From NCBI GenBank assembly GCA_963805505.1, contig CAWDUP010000002.1, forward strand, positions 248,001 through 312,000: a stretch of 64,000 nucleotides of DNA, read 5' to 3'. Each line of letters starts with the position of its first letter. Within the stretch, counting starts at the first letter, position 1. The translations under genes and the position numbers were made by a program. This stretch comes from JANPBY01 sp963805505. Lineage in GTDB: Bacteria > Actinomycetota > Actinomycetes > DATJPE01. Below, piece after piece: positions 41,605 to 50,026 of this stretch. Under the pieces are notes generated by a model, which saw only the letters and a program-made list of their open reading frames with translations, ran no database searches and was not told the origin of the DNA.

Positions 41605-42951
41605 TCAGAGAGCGAGCTCGGAGCGTACGACGCCGGCGATGCGGTCGGCGATCGACTGAGCGAGGTCGGACGAAGGGGCCTCGACCATGACGCGGACCAA
41701 CGCCTCGGTGCCACTAGGGCGCAAGAGCACCCGGCCCGCGCCGGCGAGCTCGGCCTCCGCCGAGCGCACCGCATCCCGAAGGGGTAGAGAGTCGCCGACG
41801 CGAGCCTTGTCGACCCCAGCCACGTTGACCAGCACCTGCGGCAACCGAGTGACCCCGGCGACCAGGGCCGCCAGCGACGAGCCGGACCTTGAGACCTCGC
41901 CGAGCAGGGTCAGGGCCGTCAGCAGACCGTCGCCAGTAGTCGCCCGGTCGAGGATGAGCAGGTGGCCGGACTGCTCGCCACCCAGGACGTACCCACCGTC
42001 CTTCATCGCCTCCAGCACGTAGCGGTCACCGACCGCGGTCTCCACGACCTTCACCCCGTCGCGATCCATCGCCTGGTGAAAGCCGAGATTCGCCATGACC
42101 GTGGAGACCACCGTGTCATGGGCAAGCCGACCCGCATCGCGGAACGCCACGGCCAGCGCAGCGAGGATCTGGTCACCGTCGACGATCTCTCCGTTGCCAT
42201 CTACCGCCAGACAACGGTCGGCGTCCCCGTCCAAGGCGATCCCGACGTCGGCTCCTTGCTCGATGACCGCCCGCCGCAACGGCGACAGATGCGTGGAACC
42301 GCAGCCGTCGTTGATATTCCAGCCATCCGGTTCCACCGACATCGCGATCACGGAGGCACCAGTACGGCGAAGCGCCTCTGGGCCGACGACCGCTGCCGCA
42401 CCGTGAGCGCAGTCGAGGACCACCGTGAGGTCGGACAGGTCCGCCGGCGCCGACGCGAGCAGGTGGGCCAAGTAGATCTCTGCCGCGTCCCCGAAGTGGC
42501 GGATACGCCCGACGGCCCTTCCCGTGGGTCGGTCCCACGCTTCGCGCAGCCGCTGCTCGATGGCAGCCTCGACGACGTCTTCGAGCTTCACCCCGCCCCT
42601 GGCGAAGAACTTCAAGCCGTTGTCGGGCATCGGGTTGTGGGAGGCAGACAACATGACACCGAGGTCGGCGCCCGTGCTGCGAGTCAGTTCGGCGATGGCT
42701 GGTGTGGGGAGGACACCTGCGTCCAAGACGTCAACGCCCGCGCTGGCCAACCCGGCGCAGACGGCGGCGGAGAGGAACTCCCCGGACGCGCGGGGATCCC
42801 GGCCCACCACGGCCACCGGTCGATGCCCCTCGAAGGCGCCTACGTCGGCCAGCACGTGGGCCGCGGCGACCGACAGGTCGAGCGCCAGCTCCGCGGTCAG
42901 GTCGCGGTTGGCCAGCCCTCGGACGCCGTCGGTGCCGAACAGGCTGGCCAC
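41605..42951 (-). CDS. glmM: Phosphoglucosamine mutase
   Basis: A 448-residue alpha-D-phosphohexomutase converting glucosamine-6-phosphate to glucosamine-1-phosphate. The catalytic serine S104 is in LSASHNPMPD, the metal loop is DGDADR and GGEQSGHLL binds sugar. A phosphate-binding RPSGTEALVRV segment sits near the C-terminus. The opening LFGTDGVRGLAN is typical. It starts 13 bp after rpsI, so it may be transcribed with rplM and rpsI. Confidence 0.97.
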   Translation of the reverse strand: MASLFGTDGVRGLANRDLTAELALDLSVAAAHVLADVGAFEGHRPVAVVGRDPRASGEFLSAAVCAGLASAGVDVLDAGVLPTPAIAELTRSTGADLGVMLSASHNPMPDNGLKFFARGGVKLEDVVEAAIEQRLREAWDRPTGRAVGRIRHFGDAAEIYLAHLLASAPADLSDLTVVLDCAHGAAAVVGPEALRRTGASVIAMSVEPDGWNINDGCGSTHLSPLRRAVIEQGADVGIALDGDADRCLAVDGNGEIVDGDQILAALAVAFRDAGRLAHDTVVSTVMANLGFHQAMDRDGVKVVETAVGDRYVLEAMKDGGYVLGGEQSGHLLILDRATTGDGLLTALTLLGEVSRSGSSLAALVAGVTRLPQVLVNVAGVDKARVGDSLPLRDAVRSAEAELAGAGRVLLRPSGTEALVRVMVEAPSSDLAQSIADRIAGVVRSELAL

Positions 42952-42964
42952 GGCGAGTCGTGGA

Positions 42965-43510
42965 TCAGCGCTTGGAGTACTGCGGGGCCTTGCGAGCCTT
43001 CTTCAAGCCCGCCTTCTTGCGCTCCTTGATCCGCGCGTCGCGGGTCAAGAAGCCGGCCTTCTTCAGGCTCGGGCGGTTGCCGTCGGCGTCGACGTCGTTG
43101 AGGGCGCGGGCGATGCCGAGGCGCAGGGCACCGGCCTGGCCACTGGATCCGCCGCCATGCACTCGGGCGAAGACGTCATAGCGCCCGTCGACCTCGAGGG
43201 TGCGGAAGGGCTCGGCCACAGCCTGCTGGTGGACCTTGTTGGGGAAGTAGTCGGCGAGCTCGCGCCCGTTGACCACCCAGCGACCGGTGCCGGGGACGAT
43301 GCGCACGCGCGCGATCGCCTCTTTGCGCCGACCCGTGGCCGCCGCAGCGGAGATGATCGATTCGCGAGCTGGTGCAGCGTGGGAGGACTGGGACGTGTAG
43401 TCGCCGGCCACCTCGTCATCGACGTCGTCGATCGCAGCCTCGGCGTCGATCTCAGAGTCGACGGGGTCGACGGTCTCGAGCGTGTCGCTGGTGGCCTCGG
43501 TCACTGCCAC
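42965..43510 (-). CDS. rpsI: Ribosomal protein S9 with acidic N-terminal extension
   Basis: A 181-residue small-subunit protein; the S9 core starts near residue 60 (TGRRKEAIARVRIVPGTGRW) and ends KKARKAPQYSKR, whose basic tail reaches the P site. The first 58 residues are an acidic extension rich in Asp, Glu, Ala and Thr (for example ETVDPVDSEIDAEAAIDDVD). S9 is usually about 130 residues, though extensions occur in actinobacteria. It follows rplM by 79 bp and shares its promoter. Confidence 0.97.
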   Translation of the reverse strand: MAVTEATSDTLETVDPVDSEIDAEAAIDDVDDEVAGDYTSQSSHAAPARESIISAAAATGRRKEAIARVRIVPGTGRWVVNGRELADYFPNKVHQQAVAEPFRTLEVDGRYDVFARVHGGGSSGQAGALRLGIARALNDVDADGNRPSLKKAGFLTRDARIKERKKAGLKKARKAPQYSKR

Positions 43511-43589
43511 GTGTCCTTTCGCTGGTTCATCTGCTGAGCAAGTTCTGCCCGATGGGGTAAGAAACTGGGTCCGGGAGTGGGTCGGAGCA

Positions 43590-44033
43590 CTACTGAGCGA
43601 GCTGGGTGATCTCGAAAGGCACCGGCCGCTGGGCCTCGTGCGGGTGCGTGGGTCCTGCGTAGACCTTGAGCTTGCTCATCATCTGCCGGCCGAGGGTGTT
43701 GTGCGGAAGCATTCCCTTGATGGCCTTCTCGACAGCCTTCTCCGGCTTGGTGGCCAGCAGGTCCTTGTAGGGCACCGCGCGCAGCCCGCCCGGGTAGCCG
43801 GAGTGGCTGTAGGCCATCTTCTGCTCACGCTTGTTCCCCGAGAGAGCCACCTTGTCGGCGTTGATGATCACCACGAAGTCGCCGGTGTCGACGTGCGCGG
43901 CGTACATCGCCTTGTGCTTGCCCCGCAGCAGCGTCGCGGCCTGGGTCGCCAGGCGGCCGAGTACGACGTCGGTGGCATCGATCACGTGCCACTCTCGCTG
44001 GATGTCGCCGGGCTTGGGGGTGTACGTGCGCAC
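43590..44033 (-). CDS. rplM: Ribosomal protein L13
   Basis: A 147-residue large-subunit protein. Hallmarks are REWHVIDATDVVLGRLAT, the HVDTGDFVVIINADKV segment and KLKVYAGPTHPHEAQRP at the end. GTG 44033 opens the conserved core (RTYTPKPGDIQ); the longer open frame adds unrelated residues. It heads the rplM-rpsI pair and has its own promoter 63 bp upstream. Confidence 0.96.
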   Translation of the reverse strand: MRTYTPKPGDIQREWHVIDATDVVLGRLATQAATLLRGKHKAMYAAHVDTGDFVVIINADKVALSGNKREQKMAYSHSGYPGGLRAVPYKDLLATKPEKAVEKAIKGMLPHNTLGRQMMSKLKVYAGPTHPHEAQRPVPFEITQLAQ

Positions 44034-44095
44034 GGTCAGGCCTTCGTTGGTCGATGCAGGGAAACGCCCGTACGGAACCGTCGGGCAACCGGTCG

Positions 44096-44125
44096 AGGAT
44101 ACGCGGAGCACGGGTCCAGGGTCAA
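44096..44125 (-). promoter_or_regulatory. rplM-rpsI promoter
   Basis: On the minus strand TTGACC (44125-44120), an 18-base spacer and TATCCT (44101-44096) form a strong vegetative promoter. Transcription should begin near 44089, giving a leader of about 55 bases. I see no L13-type leader structure. The rest of 44034-44237 holds no gene. Confidence 0.75.
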
Positions 44126-44237
44126 AAGCGGCAAGACCGCGAGACCGGTGTGAGGAACGTACGGTCATCCCTCAGCCGAACGGCCCATCCGCGGCCAACG
44201 GGCCCCACGCGGCGTCGGGAGCAGTCATCATGGCGCC

Positions 44238-44663
44238 ATGATCAAGGGATCCATCGGCGGACCTATCGCGCTTCTGGCAGCGATCGCCGCTGCCGTGTCG
44301 GCCTTCCTGCCCTTCTGGCGCGACGACAAGGCCTACAACCTGGCCATCCGGGGTCTGTGGCAGGGCTACGTCGGTCTGACCAGCGCGACGTTCCTCACGT
44401 CGATCGCCATGGTGCTGCTCATCGGCTCGGTCATCATGCTTGCTTCGAGCTTTGCGGGCAGCCAGATCCTGTCCTTCTTGGGCTGTGTCTGGATCCTCGG
44501 CATGCTCGTGCTGTTCGTGTCCAACTCCCGAGGCTCAGCAAGCATCGGCGACTTCCTGCTCGACGAGGTCGACTACGGGTTCTGGGTGGCCGCCGGCGCT
44601 GGCGTCCTCGCGCTCGTGGCCGCCTTCATCCCTCGCACCGTCAAGGACAGCTACCGCCGCTGA
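44238..44663 (+). CDS. Four-span membrane protein, unknown
   Basis: A 141-residue membrane protein with spans at about 8-26, 55-75, 78-95 and 113-130. A short basic tail (IPRTVKDSYRR) would face the cytoplasm. A Trp-rich loop (LPFWRDDKAYNLAIRGLWQG) lies between the first two spans. No family recognised. It stands alone, divergent from rplM. Confidence 0.7.
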   Translation: MIKGSIGGPIALLAAIAAAVSAFLPFWRDDKAYNLAIRGLWQGYVGLTSATFLTSIAMVLLIGSVIMLASSFAGSQILSFLGCVWILGMLVLFVSNSRGSASIGDFLLDEVDYGFWVAAGAGVLALVAAFIPRTVKDSYRR

Positions 44664-44786
44664 CTTGGCGAGCCGCGGTTGGCGACGAAGGCTGCGGCGA
44701 CGCATTCACAGGGGATGGACAGGCTGGGCGCAGCCGGCTCACAGTCTGCGGGCGCATCATGCCTGGTGGCTGCTCGAGGAGGCTTC

Positions 44787-44960
44787 ATGTTCATGGGATG
44801 CGCTGCCGCTGAGCTTCGGCGGCAAGTGGGGCGAACCTTCACCACGGCCGCGGGTCGTGGGGTCGGTGTTGCGCTGGGCATGGAGGTGGTGGACGCCTCA
44901 GCTGGACTCGACCGAGTCCAGGACACGGCACCGGGCGCGATGTGCTGGCTCCACCGGTGA
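44787..44960 (+). CDS. Possible 57-residue leader-like protein coupled to the channel gene
   Basis: A short frame with a strong ribosome site (GAGGAGG) 4 bases before ATG 44787. It ends in TGA that overlaps the GTG of the channel gene (GTGA, 44957-44960), the layout of a coupled pair. The product (MFMGCAAAELRRQVGRTF onward) has no recognised family or membrane span. The stretch before it, 44664-44786, has nothing else. It may be a translated leader or a chance frame. Confidence 0.35.
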   Translation: MFMGCAAAELRRQVGRTFTTAAGRGVGVALGMEVVDASAGLDRVQDTAPGAMCWLHR

Positions 44961-45454
44961 GTCCGCTTCGCCGACATGGCAGGGTCGGTCTCGTGCCAAG
45001 ACGTCGAGGTTTTCGGGTGAGGCGGGGCTGGGTCTTGCCAGCAGTGTCTGGCGTAGTCGTCGTCACGGCTGTCGCCGCAGCCGCCGCCGCGGCGACAGAG
45101 ACGGACACCGTTGGTTCCTATTGGCGCGGCCTGTGGTGGTCGATCAGTCTCGTGACGACCGTGGGGTTCGTCGGCAAGCCGCCGGAGACTGAGGCAGGGG
45201 CTGCGCTCTCCGTCGTCTTGATGGTGCTCGGCTTCCTCCTGCTGGCCCTCGTCAGCGCCTCTCTCGCGGCGCTGTTCGTGGATGAGGAGGAGCAGCCGCG
45301 CGAGGCGCGTGAACAAGCCGCGGACGTGGCGATCCTTGCTGCGCTCGAACGCCTCGAGGCCCGTGTCGCGTCCCTTGAACACCGCATAGACCAGGGGGCT
45401 CGACCCCAGGAGCGTGAGGTCTCGCAGCCGCCGGCGGTCGAGGGAGGCCGCTAG
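44957..45454 (+). CDS. Two-span ion-channel-like protein with unusual filter
   Basis: A 165-residue protein resembling the pore module of two-TM potassium channels. Spans lie at about 26-47 and 82-108. Between them is a pore helix (YWRGLWWSISL, about 55-65) and a filter-like TTVGFVG (67-73), where potassium channels usually have TVGYG. The C-terminus (about 112-146) is an acidic, heptad-like helix (EEEQPREAREQAADVAILAA), likely a coiled coil for assembly. GTG 44957 overlaps a short upstream frame by 4 bp. Potassium selectivity is doubtful given the altered filter. Confidence 0.7.
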   Translation: MSPLRRHGRVGLVPRRRGFRVRRGWVLPAVSGVVVVTAVAAAAAAATETDTVGSYWRGLWWSISLVTTVGFVGKPPETEAGAALSVVLMVLGFLLLALVSASLAALFVDEEEQPREAREQAADVAILAALERLEARVASLEHRIDQGARPQEREVSQPPAVEGGR

Positions 45455-45873
45455 GGACCCGGCGTGAGCCGATCGTGCAGCTCCGTCGTCAGGACGTGGA
45501 TAGCGCGGGTGATCTCGGTGTTGGTCTTGAGCTCCAGTTCTTGCTCGACGAAGTCATGGTCGGCCTTCTCGCGCTGGAAGACCGCTTGTCGGTTCTGCCC
45601 GATCATCACGAACGTGGACAAGAAGATGGCCTCCAACGACACGATGAGCGTCAAGGTCGGCCACGGCGCGTTCTCGATGAGCAGCATCCACAAGGCGAAG
45701 ACGACGATGTGCAGGTACACGAACGGCATCGATCCCGCGAACGAGGTGATCCGGTCCGCGACGGCCAGCTGGGCATCGTCTGCTCGGCGCATGGCCTGCG
45801 CCAGCACGACGGGGTGGTGATTGGGCCGTGCCGGGTTGGGCGAGGTCGGGTTGGTCAGGGCAGGGTCGGACAT
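45451..45873 (-). CDS. DUF1003 membrane protein
   Basis: A 140-residue DUF1003 protein. It has two membrane spans, about 50-70 (SMPFVYLHIVVFALWMLLIE) and 76-95, with the family ADRITSFAGS before the first. A post-membrane helix FVMIGQNRQAVFQREKADHD follows. ATG 45873 follows GGAGG at 4-5 bases. It is convergent with the channel-like gene. Function unknown. Confidence 0.88.
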   Translation of the reverse strand: MSDPALTNPTSPNPARPNHHPVVLAQAMRRADDAQLAVADRITSFAGSMPFVYLHIVVFALWMLLIENAPWPTLTLIVSLEAIFLSTFVMIGQNRQAVFQREKADHDFVEQELELKTNTEITRAIHVLTTELHDRLTPGP

Positions 45874-45981
45874 GGGGACCTCCGTGGGCGTTGAACCTGG
45901 CGGTCCGTCGACGGCCCGTCCGGGTGTTCCGCTCACTGTTCCACCCGGCCGTGCTCGGCACGCGGGTTCCCAGACGAGGCC

Positions 45982-47665
45982 TCAGCGGGACCGAATGACG
46001 CGACCCTCGTCCCACACCGGCGTCGACGGACTCATAGACGGTGCCGTCAGCACCCAGCACGAGGTAGCGATCGAAGCCCCGAGCGAACCATCGGTCGTGC
46101 GTCACGGCAAGGACTGTCCCCTCGAAGCCGGTCAGGCCCTCCTCCAGCGCCTCGGCGCTCGCCAGGTCGAGGTTGTCGGTGGGTTCGTCGAGCAGCAGCA
46201 GCGTCGCACCGGACAGCTCGAGCAGCAGGATCTGGAAACGTGCCTGCTGGCCGCCCGACAACGACTCGAAGGTCTGCTCGGACGCACCGGCCAGCTCGTA
46301 GCGGTCGAGCACCCGGGCGGCCTGCTCCCTGCCCATCCCGTCCCGGTGGTCGTCGCCGCGCCACAAGATGTCGAGCAACGTCTTCCCCAGCAGCTCCGGA
46401 TGCTCGTGCGTCTGGGCGAACCAGCCCGGCCGGACCCTGGCGCCCAGGCGTGCCACCCCCCGATGCGCGACAGGCGCGATAGGTACATCACCCACCGGGC
46501 GGTGCTCGACATCCGGGTCACTCCCCCCGGCCGCTAGCAGCCTCAACAGGTGCGACTTGCCCGACCCGTTCGACCCGAGCACAGCGACTCGCTCCCCGAA
46601 CCAGACCTCGAGGTCGAACGGCTTCATCAGCCCGGTCAGCTCGAGCTGCTCGCACACCACCGCACGCTTGCCGGTGCGCCCACCGCGCAGGCGCATCTTG
46701 ACGTTCTGCTCCCGCGGGATCGCCGTGGGTGGCCCAGCCTCTTCGAACATCCGCAAGCGCGTCACTGCAGCCTGGAGGCGACCGGCCATGTCGGCGTTGT
46801 AGCTGGCCTTCTGCCGATACATGACCACCAGGGCCTTGATCTTGGCGTGCTCCTCGTCCCAGCGTCGGCGCAGCTCCTCCAGGCGGGTAAAGCGCTCCCG
46901 CCGCGCCTCGTGGAAGGTCGCGAAACCTCCACCGTGCACCCACACCGAATTGCCGGCCGCACTGAGCTCGAGGCTCGCGACCGAGGTCGCCGTACGAGCC
47001 AGCAGCTCTCGGTCGTGCGAGACGAACAGGACGGTCTTGGGCGACTCTCGAAGGCGCTCCTCGAGCCACTCCTTCGCGGGGACGTCGAGGTAGTTGTCCG
47101 GCTCGTCCAGCAGCAGCGTCTCGTCGGGACCGCGAAGCAGCGCCTCGAGTACCAGCCGCTTCTGCTCGCCGCCAGACAGCGTCCGTACCTCCCGCCACTG
47201 CGCCGACGACCACGGCACCCCGATCGCCTGGGTGCAGCAGACGTCCCAGGTGACCTCGATGTCATAGCCACCGGCATCTGCCCAGTCGGTGATCGCCTGT
47301 GCGTAGGCCAGCTGCGTGGGCTCGTCGTCGGTCTCCATCATCGCGTGTTCGGCGACCTCGAGCGCAGCACCGGCCGTACGCACCCTCGGGGGGGCCACCG
47401 ACAGCAGCAGGTCACGGACCGTCGAGTGATCCCGCACGGAACCCACGAACTGCCGCATGACACCCAGCCCGCCCGAGATCGTGACGCTTCCGCTGGAGGC
47501 AGCAAGGTCGCCCATGACGATGCGCAGGAGCGTGGTCTTGCCGGCGCCGTTCGCGCCCACGAGCGCAACCTTGGCGCCCTCACCGACCCGGAACGTCACC
47601 TCGTCGAGAAGAACCCGGCCGTCGGGCAGCACGAAGCCGACCCGGTTGATGTCGATGTGGCCCAC
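45982..47665 (-). CDS. ABC-F family ATPase with a frameshifted C-terminus
   Basis: A soluble protein with two ABC domains. Domain 1 has Walker A GANGAGKTT and LSGGEQKR; domain 2 has GSNGSGKSH and LSGGQQAR. A linker near residues 260-330 (RRRWDEEHAKIKALVVMYRQ) joins them, as in ABC-F translation factors and ribosome-protection proteins. After VYESV (about 46030) the frame reads unrelated sequence to 45554, running antisense-like through the DUF1003 gene. A +1 frame instead gives TPVWDEGRVIRSR and a stop at 45982-45984, the normal ABC-F ending. I give that end. A one-base error or a real frameshift is likely. The ABC-F subfamily is unassigned. Confidence 0.85.
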
Positions 47666-47695
47666 AGGCGGTCATCCTGCCTGGCCGGAGTCGGG

Positions 47696-48088
47696 TCAGG
47701 CCAACGGATTCTGCTCGGTGGCCGCCGGGGGCGGCTCCCAGAGTTCGATCCGGCGACCCTCGGGGTCCACGGTCCAACCGAACCGCCCGTACGCAGACTC
47801 CTCGATGTCTGCCTCCACCCGGACGCCCGCCGCCCGCAGCTGGACGAGCATGGCGTCGAGGTTCGCGACCCGGAAGTTCAGCATGCACTCACGTTCGGCA
47901 CGCCCGAGGTATTCGCTGTCCTGGGGGAATGCCGCCCATGACGTCGACCCCGGGCGGTCCCACTCCAGCTCGGCCACCGCATCGCCCTCGCTGACGGGGA
48001 GGCCAAGGTGCTGGGCATACCACGCCGCCAGTTGCACGGGATCGCGCGAGCGCAAGAAGATGCCGCCGATCCCTGTCACACGCTCCAT
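47696..48088 (-). CDS. VOC (glyoxalase-fold) family protein
   Basis: A 130-residue VOC-fold protein with two beta-alpha-beta-beta-beta units. The first has GIGGIFLRSRDPVQLAAWYAQ and the second LNFRVANLDAMLVQLRAAGV, with a C-terminal FGWTVDPEGRRIELWEPP that supplies the typical E metal ligand. Many VOC proteins bind a metal or act as resistance proteins; this one is unassigned. ATG 48088 opens the fold. Confidence 0.88.
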   Translation of the reverse strand: MERVTGIGGIFLRSRDPVQLAAWYAQHLGLPVSEGDAVAELEWDRPGSTSWAAFPQDSEYLGRAERECMLNFRVANLDAMLVQLRAAGVRVEADIEESAYGRFGWTVDPEGRRIELWEPPPAATEQNPLA

Positions 48089-48197
48089 GGACAGATCATG
48101 GCGCGCGAAACTCCCGAAAGTCGAACTGTTCGGCTTTGCGGTTTCCTCACCCACGACGGTCGAACTCATCGCCTTTCCGGCCGGTCGAAGACCGGTG

Positions 48198-49133
48198 TCA
48201 GCGGAACTCAGGCGCGCCGAACGTCGTGGAGATCCGGGTTCCCGCCGCGCCCTCGAGGATCGCCGCCAGGTCGGTGAGCGCCCCGATGACGGCCGTAGAA
48301 CCGGGAGCGGAGCGTGCGAAGTCGCACGCGGCCTCGACCTTCGGTCCCATGGATCCCGCGGGGAAGCGCAGACCGCTCATCCCGTCCGGGCTGGCAGTGG
48401 TGATGGCGCGCTGCTGAGGAGTCCCCCAGTCGACGTAGACCGCATCGGCGTCGGTGGCGATGATCAGCGCGTCCGCGCCGAGGTCCTTGGCCAGGACCGC
48501 GCTGGACCGGTCCTTGTCGATCACGGCCTCGACGCCGATCAGCTCGCGAGTGTCCTTGCGGTACATCGTGGGAATGCCCCCGCCGCCGGTGCACACCACG
48601 ACCGCTCCTTGGTCGAGCAGCCACATGATGGGACGGATCTCGAAGATGCGTAGGGGTTTGGGCGACGGCACGACTCGACGCCAGTACTCACCGTCCGGCT
48701 TGACGACCCAGTTCTTGGCGGCGGCGTACTGCCGGGCCGTGTCCTCGTCATAGACCGGCCCGACGAACTTGGTCGGGTCGTCGAAGGCAGGGTCGTCGGC
48801 CGACACCTCGGTCATGGTCAGGATCGTGGCCAACGGCTTGTCGAAGGGCAGCAGATTGCCGAGCTCCTGCTCGATGAAGTAGCCGATCATCCCCTCGGTC
48901 TGGGCGCCGAGCACGTCGAAGGGGTAAGACTCGTCCTCGCCGTACGCCGCCGCCTGCATCGCCAGCAGGCCCACCTGGGGACCGTTGCCGTGGCTGATCA
49001 CGACCTCGTGGTTCAGGCACAGCGGCGCGATCGCCCGGCAGGCGAGCGCGACGTTGGCCCGCTGGCTCTCGACGGTCATGGCTTCCCCGCGCTTTTGCAA
49101 AGCGTTGCCCCCCAGAGCAATCACGACACGCAT
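48198..49133 (-). CDS. arcC: Carbamate kinase
   Basis: A 311-residue carbamate kinase making ATP from carbamoyl phosphate and ADP. Hallmarks are RVVIALGGNALQKRGE at the start, HGNGPQVGLLAMQA, and CTGGGGIPTMYRKDT with DKDRSSAVLAKDLGAD. No arcA (deiminase) or argF/arcB partner is nearby, so its carbamoyl phosphate source is elsewhere or unknown. It starts 12 bp after the truA stop on the same strand. Confidence 0.95.
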   Translation of the reverse strand: MRVVIALGGNALQKRGEAMTVESQRANVALACRAIAPLCLNHEVVISHGNGPQVGLLAMQAAAYGEDESYPFDVLGAQTEGMIGYFIEQELGNLLPFDKPLATILTMTEVSADDPAFDDPTKFVGPVYDEDTARQYAAAKNWVVKPDGEYWRRVVPSPKPLRIFEIRPIMWLLDQGAVVVCTGGGGIPTMYRKDTRELIGVEAVIDKDRSSAVLAKDLGADALIIATDADAVYVDWGTPQQRAITTASPDGMSGLRFPAGSMGPKVEAACDFARSAPGSTAVIGALTDLAAILEGAAGTRISTTFGAPEFR

Positions 49134-49145
49134 GGCTGCACTGTC

Positions 49146-49994
49146 TCAGCCGCGGTAGGTGCGCGCCTGCGCGACTCGCTCGGCCAGCGCGGAGTCGCTG
49201 GGGTAGGCGACCTCCTCGAGGGTGAGCCCGCGGGCCGGCGCCACGGTCACAGCCGGGTTGCGAACACCTCCCCTCAGCACTTCTGCTGCCCAGTCGATCG
49301 GCCGCCGCCCATCTCCGACCGGCAGTACACACCCCACGAGCGCGCGCACCATGGAGTGGCAGAACGCGTCAGCGCGCACAGTGGCGAGCACCAGACCAGA
49401 CGACCCCGCCTCGCGCGACCAATCGAAGGCGAGCAGCGTGCGCACGGTGCTGGCGCCCGCCCGACGACGGCAGAACGCCGCGAAGTCGTGCTCGCCGAGA
49501 AGGTCGGCGGATGCCGCGGAAAGGCGCCGCACGTCGAGATGCCGCGGAAAGGCGAGGACCTCGTGGCGGTGGAGCGGGTCGATCGCCTCCGGGCGGTCGG
49601 CGACTCGGTAGACGTAGCGGCGCCAGGAGGCAGCGAACCGGGCGTCGAAACCGGTGGGTGCTCGGCCGGCGCCGTGCACCCGTACGTCTGGCGGCAGGAC
49701 TCCGTTGAGCCTCCGGACGAGGACGGGCTCGTCACCGACGACGGAGGCGGGGACGTCCACGTGGCAGACCTGATGCCGGGCGTGCACGCCGGCGTCGGTC
49801 CGACCGGCCACCGTCGTGCGTGGTGGCTGGGTCAGCCTCATCACCTGGGCGAGCGCGCTCTCGACCACGGCCTGGACGGTGCGGCGCCCTGGCTGAGCGG
49901 CCCAGCCGGAGAAGTCGGTGCCGTCGTAACCGAGATCGAGGCGAAGTCGAACGAGCCCGCCGTCCCCAGGTGCGGGGGCAGCGGGCTCGGTCAC
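49146..49994 (-). CDS. truA: tRNA pseudouridine synthase A
   Basis: A 282-residue pseudouridine synthase modifying positions 38-40 of tRNA anticodon arms. It has LDLGYDGTDFSGWAAQPGR, the catalytic aspartate in VAGRTDAGVHARHQV (about residue 66) and SMVRALVGCVLPVGDGRR near the end. It is the last gene of the rpoA group, 32 bp after rplQ. Confidence 0.96.
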   Translation of the reverse strand: MTEPAAPAPGDGGLVRLRLDLGYDGTDFSGWAAQPGRRTVQAVVESALAQVMRLTQPPRTTVAGRTDAGVHARHQVCHVDVPASVVGDEPVLVRRLNGVLPPDVRVHGAGRAPTGFDARFAASWRRYVYRVADRPEAIDPLHRHEVLAFPRHLDVRRLSAASADLLGEHDFAAFCRRRAGASTVRTLLAFDWSREAGSSGLVLATVRADAFCHSMVRALVGCVLPVGDGRRPIDWAAEVLRGGVRNPAVTVAPARGLTLEEVAYPSDSALAERVAQARTYRG

Positions 49995-50026
49995 GACGCT
50001 TGAACGGTCGGAGTGGGTCGAGTCGG

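Noticed and set aside
45554..45981. Long C-terminal extension of the ABC-F protein
   Set aside because: It is out-of-frame reading through the DUF1003 gene; the +1 frame restores the family ending at 45982.
46550..47941. 463-codon plus-strand open frame opposite the ABC-F gene
   Set aside because: Antisense shadow of a clearly supported two-domain ATPase.
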